Assembly: GCA_031213475.1 (NCBI GenBank)
Contig: JARUPZ010000004.1
Coordinates: 3,187,501 to 3,251,500, forward strand
Direction of reading: 5' to 3'
Length of the DNA: 64,000 nt
DNA from: Nereocystis luetkeana
Lineage: Eukaryota > Sar > Phaeophyceae > Laminariales > Laminariaceae
Made by a program: the position numbers and the translations under genes. Below the pieces are notes generated by a model. It was not told the origin of the DNA. It searched no databases and saw only the letters and a program-made list of their open reading frames with translations. Below are positions 53,358 through 64,000 of this stretch, in pieces. How positions within the stretch are numbered: the first letter of the stretch is position 1; every line of letters begins with the position of its first letter.

Positions 53358-55489
53358 CTGTAATTTAGGACGGTATCAGGGCGACGTAAGGGCGGCGTTA
53401 ACCCATTTACACTTGCAAACATTTTCCCACGCTCACTAATTTCAAGTGGAAAAGTCTCCGAAGACGTGCGCGCAGTTCTCTTGTGATGTTGCTTCAAAGA
53501 GGACAATAGACGGAACAAAGTGGCGATTACAGCATCGCCTGCACCAAGCAAAGCAGGAAGCTGTGCTGGACTATAGCGGATGGTTAGGTCACCATCCGAA
53601 CTACGGTACAGAGTATACAATGCACGGAGTTCTACGACCCGAGCGTAACATTAAACAGTATACTACTCCTGTTAGGATTGTGTGAGGGAGGTCGCGCACC
53701 GTAGCCTTTGCAGTCGCCCATCGCTAACACATACCAGGTACCAGGTATGTCGCTACTTCGACGTATACCGCTAGTATCGACAGTGGACTAAATATAGGGT
53801 AGCCCTCGCCAACTCGCCAAGAACTTGCGCTTGTGTATATTTTGAAACTGTCATCAATTGTGTGCGCTGGTGGAAGGCAGTAAAAAAAAAAACGTTTCTT
53901 CAGAGAAAATGTACCTTTGGAGGAACTACGTGTTTAGATTTGTATTCTGACGGCGCGGATCTCTCTCCGGCTTCACATCTTCTATATGATATTAACTCCG
54001 GCTTTGCCCAGCTAAAAAAAAAAACCGCCCTGCTGGGTTTGCTTGGCAAAACCAACTGCTTGTTGGGCACTCTACTCAGTCAGCGCTGAATAAGCAGTCC
54101 AACCAGCCAACCTAGTCAGCGCTGATAGGGTAGGCGAACAGGCCAACACGGCTTGCGCAAGCTACCGTAGTTCGTCACCCAGAGTACGTATACCATGAGC
54201 ATCTCTTCAAAGGTTGTCACCACAACAGTAAAATACAGTACCCGTACCGTGCTGTGACCCGACTGACTCCCTATTACGAGCGTAGGTATGTTATGTTGGT
54301 ATCTGCGGGTAGAAGTGTCAGTAGAAGAAGGAAGAAGGCGTCTTGATGTCTTCACTGGAAATGCAAAACACATATTTACCCTTGTTACTATTGATAAGCT
54401 GATCCCACACTAATTTCAAGCAGTCTGTACGCAAAACCGTCGGTACGTGGGTACACTTTTGAAGGGGTTACAGACAAATTTGGGAATAACATAAAACAAA
54501 TAACGCTATTTGACGGTGAAGGTGACACAGCCTGGGGACATCGTTCGAGCACTGCGCTATTATGCCGCCAACTTCGGAAGAGGAGGCTAAACGCGTAAAG
54601 GTTGGACGAAGAGGGTACGTAGCCGCTACGAATGCGACCAGTAACTCTATATCCAGGAGGGCGAAACTGTGTGGGTTCTTTCTTCACATGAAACGCTCTT
54701 TCTACCCGTCGACATTTAGCACACAGCGCGCCTAGTGTCCGTGCCGGTTCTTTATTCCTAGAGAGATGGTACAAGCTCTTGTGCTCACAAAACTACGACT
54801 CAGAGCTACTACACTGTAATGTAGCAAGGAGAGTAGGCACTGCAATGCCATGTCATCGTACTGAATACGGCAGGGACAACATACACACGCCGGCGATCCG
54901 GATGCATTCAGAGAGAGCAAGAAAGAGCAAAACGAAAGAAGAAATAAATAAATACTTGAAAAAAAGTACAGTAATTATGAGGGCTGGGAGTAAGGCATGC
55001 CTTGGCTGAACCTCACCGCTAGTTACCAGTCGGCTGGCCTAGTAAGCCAACTAAGCGAATTTACCGTAGTGACAAAAAGCGCAATTCGAGCCATAAAACG
55101 CGTTAGTCCGATACAAAGACGCAAAACTCCGAAACGCTACGACTCTATTGATAACTACAATGCCTACGGAGTAGCCAACTTACGATTTGTCGGCGAGTTG
55201 GGGTCAGCCAACTCACTGCCCTACGTACCATTTCAAAACACGAGCCTGTGGGAGAATTTCACAGGACGGACACAGTATATGTATGTTTCAGCATTGTTCC
55301 ATCTTTTGTTGGGGGTGGGAGGGGGGCGGGGGCTATATTTAACAAATCACCCCGACCCTTACCCGAGCCCTCAAACTCTGAAACCGGAATGATAGTCTCT
55401 CTCACTTGAAATTATCCGACAGACACGTCACTACACGGTCGAGTGCGTGACTTCGAATATCCCCAGAGGAAACTTTTTCTCATGCAAAA
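53358..55489. other. Stretch without recognised genes
   Basis: It should contain upstream exons of the gene ending at 53067 if that call is right. Only a family B copy (54668-54965) and worn family E traces (about 53398-53450 and 54405-54470) were seen. Confidence 0.35.
54668..54965 (+). repeat. Dispersed repeat family B, diverged full-length copy
   Basis: It follows the family order from tttcttcacatgaaacgctc through ctacccgtcgacatttagca and gtgctcacaaaactacgact to an A-rich end (gaagaaataaataaatact). Confidence 0.75.
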
Positions 55490-55890
55490 AATCAAGATTG
55501 GGTTCCAGGGTATATACGTACCGAATTATACCCGAGTTTTTTCCCAGGGTACCACCCTGCAAAGGACTGTTGTAAGTTCTGAACGACAGACATACCTATA
55601 CTCGAAACCTCTGAAACTTCTGTACGCTCCTGCCACAATACCCTGGGTGCGGGTACAACATTTTTGTGCCTGGCCGGAACTTCTTTGAGTTCTGTACGGC
55701 TGTGCCACAATACCCGCAACGTCTGTGAGTTCTGTAAGATTTCCAAGCCGTGCCCGGAACTTCTGTGAGTTCTGTAAGACTTCTAAGCCGTACCCGGAAC
55801 TTCTGTGAGTTATGTACGACATTCATACCCGTACCCGGAACATCTGTAAGTTCTGCGAGGACTGTTGCCCAATACCCGGGAGCCCGGTAC
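55490..55890 (-). repeat. Minisatellite, unit about 40-45 nt, first block
   Basis: Repeats of cccggaacttctgtgagttc, tgtaagacttc and tacccgtac with variations. All minus-strand frames give peptides such as TELTEVPGTGMNVVHNSQKF. Confidence 0.85.
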
Positions 55891-56154
55891 GTATTCGGGT
55901 CTAGACCAACCCTTGTGGTACCATTTATGGGTCTTTTATTTTTTTATTCCAGTATTTCGCCGCCCAAAGATAAGGATAATTTTTCAAGACGAAAAAAAAC
56001 TGTGCAACAGCAGCAGTGCGTATCGTAAAAACTTAAGTATGCACTACACATCTTGTAAGTATGAAACTCATGGTTGTATACCTGGTAGACAGCAGTAGTG
56101 CCAGTTACACGTCGCACGTACACACTGTAAACGTATCGTACTCGTGCTAAGTCT

Positions 56155-57115
56155 GTGTTCACATTAAACCATTCTTCTACGGTACATCTAGCACACAGCA
56201 CAACCAGTGTCCGTGCTATTTCTTCTCTCTAAGGGTCATTTGTAGCGAGACGTTATTGGCAAAAAACTTGCCAAAATAGCAAATTATAGAAATTTCGACC
56301 TGCCAAAATAACAAAAAACTTGCCATTTTTTTCAGGGAAAAATCCCTAGCTGATCGTTGTCAATTTTACAGTAAACGAAATTTGTTTTTTCAATAGCCAT
56401 TTCAGCCCAATAATGCCAACGGAAGGTTGTATAAACCGCACGACGGCGCTAGACTGGGACGAACCTCTGCATTACAGGGGGGCATCGAGGGTTAGAGGGT
56501 GGAGCTGACAGCACCGCTGATTGATGGGGTACACGACGAGGGTTACGCGCCCAGTGCGGGCGTGGCACATGTGCGGTTTTGGTGGTGCTCATGTCAACCC
56601 CAATCAAACAGCCGTCCCAGCTTCTCCAAGAAAACCCACACGTGCCTATACTCGGGCTGGAAGACCTGTCGACCTCTGGGGTCTACTAGTTGTGCTTGCA
56701 CTCCTGTCCAGCCACCTATTCTTCGACCGAGGATGTCGCCTATAACGGTTGTCTTCTGTACGGGGTTTGATTAAGATCTGAGGACGATTCTTTGCCAAAA
56801 TAGTTTCCGTGTCTATGATAAAAGCAAGTCTTTTGGTAATACGTATGATGTGCTTGCCGATAGAAGGACTCGACGTTATTTCGGCGAGACTTGCCGATTT
56901 TTTGTTGCAAAAATAACAAAAAGCTTGATTTTTCATCTGGTCGTTGAAAGGGACCCCAAAGAGATACAAGCTCTGTGGTCACAAATTACGACACAGATAT
57001 AGTACATCACAATGCAGCACTCGCGAGCCGATTAGACAACAGAACACTGCCATGCCATCGTCCTGGGTACGATAAGCACAAGGTACAAACGCCGGCAACC
57101 TTACTAAACCCATTG
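56155..57115 (+). repeat. Family B copy split by a 730-bp insertion
   Basis: The left part (56155-56227) covers the family B head through caaccagtgtccgtgctat. The right part (56959-57115) resumes at agatacaagctctgtggtca. Between them, 56228-56958 is unrelated. It starts GGGTCATTTGTAGCGA and ends with an imperfect inverse (GTTGAAAGGGACCCC), suggesting an inserted DNA transposon without coding capacity. Confidence 0.6.
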
Positions 57116-57389
57116 AGATAGAGAATAATGCCAACAGAATAATGTTCCAGGTAATGTTTTCACATCTAGTATCGGATATATTTGCGGGACCACAAACGCG
57201 GCGACAACATGGTGGCGTGCTACTGTCATCGCAACCATTTCTCACCCGAGACACCCTTTTTGTTGGACTTTCGGAACCCCTCTTGTGAACTTTAGTCGAC
57301 TTCTTTTTGGAGTGTATCAATGTATTTGTTTCACCAGTTAATCTGTTGTTTTGCGCTCCCTTGAAGCGTCAATTTACCCGGCGAGTATT

Positions 57390-57760
57390 ATCTGTACCAT
57401 AAACTTCTGTGAGTTATGTACGGCATTCATACCCGTACCCGGACCTTCTGTAAGTGCTGTACGCCTGTGCCACGATGCCCGGGGTACGGGTGCAACATTT
57501 TTATACTCGTACCTGCCCGGAACTTCTGTGAGATCTGTACGCCCGTGCCAAAATACCCGGAACATCTGTGAGTTCTGTATTACTTTTATACCCGTACCCG
57601 GAACTTCTGTGAAATCTGCATGACATTCATACCCGAACCTCCTGTCTGTTTTGTACGCTTATGCCACCATACGCGGGACTTCTGCAAGTTCTGTAAGACT
57701 TCAATACCCGTACCCGGAAGTTCTGGAAGTTCTGAAAGACTTCCATACCCGCACCCGGAA
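57390..57760 (-). repeat. Minisatellite, unit about 40-45 nt, second block
   Basis: It has the same unit as 55490-55890. The two blocks are separated by 1.5 kb that includes the interrupted family B copy, so one array may have been split or duplicated. Confidence 0.85.
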
Positions 57761-57824
57761 TCCACAAACCCCACAGAATACAACCTTGCAAAAAATGAAG
57801 AACAGATAGATCCTACAGTACAGC

Positions 57825-58015
57825 AGCGGGTGTGTGCACCATTCCACGCGAGTCGGGGAGGGAAGGAATCACCAAACTCTTCTCGCGACAAAAAAAAACG
57901 AAGGCATGCACCGTAGCAGGGAGGGGGGGTGTGTGCCTGCTATGTGACTCGAACCTGAGCTGCGAAAGGGAGGGAGGGAGCTGGACAAGCGGGACGAAGA
58001 CAAGAGATGAGGGGG
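57825..58015 (+). repeat. Diverged 3' fragment of the SINE family
   Basis: It follows the SINE body: accattccacgcgagtcg, cttctcgcgac, cgaaggcatgcaccgtagca and gcctgctatgtgac. No head is present. Confidence 0.7.
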
Positions 58016-58496
58016 AATAAAAATATAAAACTCAAGTTTCCAAAGTATCGACCTATCAGAAAAACTCACGTATGTCCAGTAGTAGGGTTTCTCATTTAGG
58101 AAGGCCAAGCGGACACAAACGACCACACATGGGAGTCATGTGCGCAGTGGTTGGGGCTGAAAGTGTTGAGACCTTCTGTAACGGCTCTCCGTTCGAGAGT
58201 CACATGACTTGCCGGTGGCAGGCTCCACGCGATACGGCCACGGCACGATCAAACGTTCCATACATGGGACAGAAACCGGCCCCCACTGCATAACGTAGAC
58301 ATTTCAGGGCAGATGCATGCATTCCTGATCTGTTTGCTCTGTAGTTTATTCCTGATCTATTTGGTGTATAGCTCATGTTGCAGGGTGGGAGCCATGCAAT
58401 CAGCACCATCTAGCACACGCTTCCTGGTTTGGATCTGTTCTGTACAGATCCTGCACCACAACTCATAACGGCGGGTTAGGCTCTAGGTGATCTATC

Positions 58497-58526
58497 CGTA
58501 GATAGATAGATAGATAGATAGATAGT
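58497..58526 (+). repeat. (GATA)n microsatellite
   Basis: Six to seven GATA units. Confidence 0.9.
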
Positions 58527-58886
58527 AGATAGATCATGACCTGTCCCATGGGTGAAACGTTGAAAGTGAAAATGAACGGGGCTGCTGTGGAAACGATTGA
58601 TCCTCCTGCGCGTCGCTTTTGGCCAAGGATGGAACCGAATTTTCGGAAGCCCCCATCGAACGCAACCGTGGAATAATACTTTCTAACAGGTTTATTGTAC
58701 TGTCTCGCAGTGTGTGACCACGGAGCTACAGTAGTAGTATCGCTTCAGACAGAAGAACCGAATACGGACACTGCGTGTGATAGGTGTTGTTGGACATACA
58801 CCATTGCTGCTGTTGAAGGGTGTAGCTAGAAACGCTGGCACCGCCTGCGCTCACAGGCGTTTTACTCGAGCGGGGACTGGGGACAA

Positions 58887-59447
58887 ATGTGTCGCTCTCC
58901 TCGGCCAGTGAGTAGTCTTGCGGTAGAGTTTTTCACTTACTCGACAATTCCCAGTAAAGGATCATTTAATTGGTTGAGTACTGGTGTTTCGGGATGTTTC
59001 ATTGGTCAACACATACCAACACAAGCACAAAACATATTTGCGCCCTGCTTCCGCTTGTCATCCCGATCTCACGCTGACAAGGGGGTTCCATTTGTCCAAG
59101 GAGTATGGGGTGCGTGCCTTCGAAGTCTCACCGGCCCGGTCATTAAATTGCGAAGGGACATGTTGCATGCTTTGTGCTCCTCAAAACTCGTAACATTGGG
59201 TGGGGCATTTCTTCATTTTCACTTTTTTCGCGCATTCTTCAAAGAAACTCAAGATTACTTGACCAACACAATATCGGGCCGAAAACATGCGCTGTATATA
59301 TTTGTCTGCATTGACAGCCACATGGCAAGCGAACCGCTACTCACAATCCAGAATATCTTCAAAACTGACCAAACTGGTGAAAGTGTAAACGGCATCCCTG
59401 GAGCGAGGGAAACCTTATCCTTCTCTGAGCTCTTGAACTATCTCTGA
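58887..59447 (+). other. Unassigned open reading frame
   Basis: A 186-codon frame without introns (including CFIGQHIPTQAQNIFAPCFR and GRKHALYIFVCIDSHMASEP). No motif or family is recognised. It could be a small gene, a retroposed fragment or chance. The surrounding 58.0-59.7 kb holds nothing else recognised. Confidence 0.2.
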
Positions 59448-59744
59448 GAACTGCTTTCGGCTGCGAAGCGGGGTACTCGGAGAAAGAGTAGCACAACGAT
59501 CCTCACACGCCGTGAAGAAAACGCCTTGCCAAGGCACCGAAACCAATTCCTGGGCTTTGTCAATGCATGTTACTGCTGGAAAAACGATCTAGCTCTTAGT
59601 CCACGTATATTGTGAGTGCCCCCCCAAAAAAAACGTTGGTGTCCCTGGAAACCGAAAATCTAAAATCAAGTTTTCTTTCTTGTTTCGCGACACAAAACCC
59701 GATACAGGTGTGGTTCTTGATCTTGGCCACGGTACGTGTATCTG

Positions 59745-60870
59745 TGTATGTATGTACAAGGCGCTTCGCTCCGCGGGCGGCCTACGCCGCCCGCTACGCT
59801 CGCTCAGGAAAGACGAAGATACATCAAATTATGCGAAGCGAACAGAGGTCCACGATTGAGTTTAGTGTTTTCAAGGATCGTAATTGCAAACCGGCGACTT
59901 GATAATGCCAAGAGTCCCGCCGCCATGCTTCAGGAAAAAACAGCTCCGACGTCAGCTTGGATGCCACATATACGCTTCGCGTCGCGGATGTCTTACGTAC
60001 GTACATACACCCCAGGTAGGGTACTACTGTCTGTACTTATTTTCTTCTTTCGATATGCTTTATGTCTGTACTGTATGTACGAAGAAAGCGAAAGCACAGC
60101 ACGGCACAGAAGCAAAAACAATGAAAAGGAAACCGAAAACTCGGAAAGGAAAAAAAATCTCCGTTCCCTCTCGTGTAATATTTTTCTGCCTGATTGGAAC
60201 ACCTTACACCCGCAGCCCGGTCGAAAAGAAGAAAAGGAACAAATCGCACAGAAGAGCTTCTCTCTCAGCCTCGTACGCCGCCCGCCCCTCTCGCGACCAC
60301 CTCGCTACCGATTCGGTCCGGGTAAAGCTTTTATCACTCTCTGCCACAATCAGCCCCGTAGCCCGCCCCGCGTGAAGCCCGGTGCTCACCGTGGCCGTCG
60401 TTTGCCAGCTCGATAACGTTGGTGTTCAAACTGCACACCTCCCTCTTTCAACTTTAGCGTGGTCGCAAAAATAAGCACCGCTTGAATAGTATCTTGCCCC
60501 TCGAACGACCCTTATAACTCGTACATACTCTATCAACAATCATAAATGGAAGGCTAGGCAAACCCGTTCATGCATCCCTCGTGTCTCGAGGCACACGAGA
60601 CGCCTAGGCACGAAAGCGGCGACCGCGCTCCTTGCAACCCCAACTCTACCCGCCAGCACCCGCTGGCACCCGCGACGGTGCCGGGTCCTCCCGCGATGCC
60701 GTGCTCGGAGAACACGCACGCACACGAAACGAAAGAAGAAAAAAGGAAGAAATTACCGAGAAAACAAAGAACTGCTGGAAAGGTCCGGCAAGTAATAAAA
60801 GGAGGCGGTTTGGAAGTGGGAGCTCTGAGAGGCCAGGGATGCACCAACCGAGCACGCCAAGGGGTTGTGA
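59745..60870 (+). repeat. Dispersed/tandem repeat family C, copy 1
   Basis: It begins at gcgcttcgctccgc with a perfect short hairpin (GGGCGGC-ctac-GCCGCCC) and runs through aacagaggtccacgattgag, 'agctccgacgtcagcttgga', cgataacgttggtgttcaaa and caacaatcataaatggaagg to an AG-rich end and gagctctgagaggccaggga. The same order is found in copy 2. No family protein is recognised. Confidence 0.85.
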
Positions 60871-60879
60871 TCTAGATAT

Positions 60880-61021
60880 GTAGTTGTATGTATTTGTATG
60901 TATTTGTATGTATTTGTATGTATGTATGTATGTATGTATGTATGTATGTATGTATGTATGTATGTATGTATGTATGTATGTATGTATGTATGTATGTATG
61001 TATGTATGTATGTATGTATTG
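60880..61021 (+). repeat. (TATG)n microsatellite, about 140 bp
   Basis: More than 25 perfect TATG/TGTA units preceded by variant TATT-containing units. It directly follows family C copy 1. The MYVC and YIHT frames are artefacts. Confidence 0.95.
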
Positions 61022-61032
61022 TTTGTTGTTGT

Positions 61033-61165
61033 TGTTCTCACATTAACTCTCTGACGAAGGAGTCCGTGGTCACACAAAGGTGCTGGAGCCCTAGGAAGAT
61101 CCGAAAAACAAAAAAATCGAAAATTCGGCTGCCTCAAAATACACGAGACGGAAAAAGCGCACACA
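61033..61165 (+). repeat. Dispersed repeat family D
   Basis: It shares 'tccgtggtcacacaaaggtg', ctggagccctaggaagatccg and acacgagacg with the copy at 7790-7960, in the same order. Confidence 0.7.
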
Positions 61166-62262
61166 AGATAAAACCAATGTGCAAAACTGAACTAACATGG
61201 CCGCGGGTATATCCTCTCAACTATAATATAGAAGAGTACCCCCGTTCCCACCACTAACCAACTCGTGGCTGCTGACTACAGCGGATGCTGTCTGAAGTGC
61301 TGCCTGCACCGTACGAAACGCACGGTAGTCGTGAAAACGAAAGAGGAACACACCTGCCTGCTATCTGGAGTGCTGTCACAGAGTGAAGACTCGCGGATAT
61401 GCAGTGAAAAAAGGAGCAATCGAACCTTACTGCCACACGAATATCAACGATCGCCATCTCTTCCTGGACTGTCTGACACAAAAAGGTGCAGCACAGCAGT
61501 TATGATACCACGTCCCTGATAATTGCGTAGGTTATTCCCCATGAAGGGTATACAACTCGTTAAACTACAAAAACCAGTGACGAGTACCGGTAGATACTAT
61601 TCTGCCTCGTGAAAAACAAAACCAGGAAAAAACAAACTATGACTGCTTCTCTCGTGATGATAGTGTGCGCGCAAATCATGGGTCTCCATGCACCGTCTTC
61701 CTGCCGCTCTTCATGGCCGCATCATCGCCTTGGCCCAATCCACCCGCTCCTTTGCGCGTGCACTCGTTGCCATTCCCTTCCAGTCGTTTCCCTTTCTCCG
61801 TCATCCTGAAAAACAAAATGCTCCTCGCACTTGCGGTTCTGATCTGGGAAATAAAAATTCTCGCGCAGGGGGAGGTCAATCCGTCTCTTCCCCGCACGTC
61901 GACGCTCAGTCTCCCTCCTCCCTCGTCGTCGAATCCAGCCTCCTACCGGCGCAATAGACTGTGCCGTAGTGTGGCCTGTGGTGGCGCCTGCCTCCGCGCA
62001 TGGACACCCCGATTGAGCATTGCTGCTCTGCCGCAGCTGCCTAAAAAGACGCGCGAATCGTAGGTCTCCGTGCCTGACGCACCACGTACGACCCAACTCT
62101 ACTGCCGCCTGAGCCTCGCGGCCACAGGCAGCAGCAAGAAGGTATCACTCCTTGAGGGTGAGTCCGGCCTTACACCCGCCAGAAAGACCTACCCCACTCG
62201 CTATTAGCCTGATAGGGCATGCCTCGCAGCATTCCTTGCCGAGGCAGCGAGGGGAACGGAAC
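61166..62262. other. Stretch without recognised genes
   Basis: No gene or repeat family was recognised apart from CT-rich sequence near 61.7-61.95 kb. Confidence 0.4.
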
Positions 62263-62400
62263 TGTATGTATGTATGTATGTATGTATGTATGTATGTATG
62301 TATGTATGTATGTATGTATGTATGTATGTATGTATGTATGTATGTATGTATGTATGTATGTATGTATGTATGTATGTATGTATGTATGTATGTATGTATA
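62263..62400 (+). repeat. (TATG)n microsatellite, second array
   Basis: About 34 perfect TATG units, directly preceding family C copy 2. Confidence 0.95.
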
Positions 62401-63440
62401 AGCGCCGCGCGCGGCCTACGCCGCCCGCTACGCTCGCTCAGGAAAGAAAAAAGCATCTCAAATTATGCGAAGTGACAGAGTAGCTATGACAGAGGTCCAC
62501 GATTGACTTTAGGTCGAAATTGCAAACCGGCGACTTGATAAATAATGCCAAGGGTCCCGCCGCCATGCTTCAGGAACAAACAGCTCCGACGTCAGCTCGG
62601 ATGCCACATACGCTTCGCGTTGCGGATGTCGTACGTACGTACATACCCCAGGTAGGATACTACTGTCTGTACTTATTTTCTTCTTTCGATATGCTTTATG
62701 TCTGTACTGTATGTACGAAGAAAGCGAAAGCACAGCACGGCACAGAAGCAAAAACAATGAAGATGAAACCGACAACTCGGAAAGGAAAAAAAATCCCCGT
62801 CCCCTCTCGTGTAATAATTTTCTGCCTGATTGGAACAACTTACACCCGGTCGAAAAGAAGAAAAGGAACAAATCGCACAGAAGAGCTTCTCTCTCAGCCT
62901 CGTACGCCGCCCGCCCCTCTCGCGACCACCTCGCTACCTATTCGGTACGGGTAAAGCTTTTATAACTATCTGCCACAATCAGCCCCGTCGCCCGCCTCGC
63001 GTGAAGCCCGGTGCTCACCGTGGCCGTCGTTCGCCAGCTCGATAACGTTGGTGTTCAAACGGCACACCTCCCTCTTTCAACTTTAGCGTGGTCGCAAAAA
63101 TAAGCACCGCTTGAATATGATCTTGTCGTCCCGAACGACCTTTATAACTCGTACATGCTCTATCAACAATCATAAATGGAAGCCAGACAAAGCCCGTTCA
63201 TGCATCCCTCGTGTCTCGAGGCACACGCGACGCCTAGGCACGAAAGCGGCGACCGCGCTCCTTGCAACCCCGCCTCTACCCGCCAGCACCCGCTGACACC
63301 CGCGATGGCGCCGGGCTCTCCCGCGGTGCCGTACTCGGAGTACACGCACGCACACGAAACGAAAGACGAAAAAAGGAAGAAAGGACGTGCCAAGAGAAAT
63401 GGAGAAAACCAAGAACTTCTGGAAAGGTCCGGCAAGTAAT
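62401..63440 (+). repeat. Repeat family C, copy 2
   Basis: Nearly identical in order to copy 1, with small gaps: the hairpin head, the gtccacgattgac block, cgataacgttggtgttcaaa, caacaatcataaatggaagc, and the end block aaaggtccggcaagtaataaaa. Its final 600 bp is repeated again immediately downstream. Confidence 0.9.
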
Positions 63441-64000
63441 AAAAGCTGCCTGATTGGAAGACATTTTACACCCGGTCAAAAAGAAGAAAAGAACAAAATC
63501 AAGAAGCAGAGCTTCTCTCTCAGCCTCGTACGCCGCCCGCCCCTCTCGCGACCACCTCGCCACCGATTCGGTCCGGGTAAAGCTTTTATCACTCTCTGCC
63601 ACAATCAGCCCCGTCGCCCGCCTCGCGTGAAGCCCGGTGCTCACCGTGGCCGTCGTTCGCCAGTTCGATAACGTTGGTGTTCAACTGCACACCCCCTCTT
63701 TCAACTTTAGCGTGGTCGCAAAAATACGCACCACTTGAATATCATCTTGCCGTCCCGAACGATCCTTAAAACTCGTACATACTCTATCAACAATCATAAA
63801 TGAAAGCCAGACAAAGCCCGTTCATGCATCCCTCATGTCTCGAGGCACACGCGACGCCTAGGCACGAAAGCGGCCACCGCGCTCGTTGCAACCCCCTCTC
63901 TACCCGCCAGCACCCGCGACGGTGCCGGGTTCTCCCGCGATGCCGTGCTCGGAGTACACGCACGCACACGAAACGAAAGACGAAAAAAGGAAGAAAGGAC
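63441..64000 (+). repeat. Repeat family C, copy 3, partial and cut by the window edge
   Basis: It restarts at ctgcctgattggaagac, which corresponds to 62822 in copy 2, and repeats the rest in order to the window edge. The tandem period is about 620 bp. Confidence 0.9.

Noticed and set aside
60898-62456. Repetitive MYVC and YIHT open frames
   Set aside because: They are translations of the (TATG)n microsatellites.

Overview
This window looks like nuclear DNA from a large, repeat-rich, intron-rich eukaryote. Genes are split into short exons with GT-AG introns (two use GC-AG), and many introns exceed 1 kb. Exons are GC-rich, and repeats of many kinds fill the rest. No bacterial-style operons, rRNA genes or CRISPR arrays are visible. 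A photosynthetic stramenopile (a brown alga or relative) is my best guess from gene style and repeat load. That is an inference, because no gene here is diagnostic.

Four host genes can be supported. (1) Minus strand, about 0.8-5 kb: exons of a cysteine-containing leucine-rich-repeat protein, incomplete. (2) Minus strand, 9118-16662: a complete six-exon D-3-phosphoglycerate dehydrogenase model (387 aa; first step of serine synthesis). (3) Plus strand, 17229-24215: a complete seven-exon model of a 250-aa, probably mitochondrial protein. It has a lipoyl-like domain whose lipoyl-lysine position is glutamine, followed by a helical tail I do not recognise. It is transcribed divergently from the dehydrogenase, with 566 bp between start codons. 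(4) Minus strand, 27991-36051: a complete four-exon ADP-ribosylation factor (Arf1 type, 181 aa). A terminal exon of an unknown gene (53067-53357, minus) and an ExoIII/APE-like first exon (37222-37390, minus) are weaker calls.

The rest is mobile and tandem repeat DNA. It includes a tRNA-derived SINE (two near-identical copies plus fragments), a 5'-truncated LINE, a 484-bp foldback element, TTAA-flanked piggyBac-like MITEs, hAT-like elements filled with GGGTC repeats, four dispersed families named here B, C, D and F, several minisatellites, and long (TATG)n arrays. Family C is partly tandem and fills 59.7-64 kb.

The most unusual signal is a class of tiny insertions of the form TA-n(3-6)-TA, such as TACCAGGTA, TACAGTA, TACGAGGTA, CTATTAATAG and CTATTATAATAG. 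TACCAGGTA/TACCTGGTA occurs about 30 times, against roughly 0.5 expected by chance. Comparing copies of the dispersed repeats shows filled and empty sites, so these are insertions at TA. They may be footprints of TA-targeting DNA transposons or an undescribed micro-insertion process.
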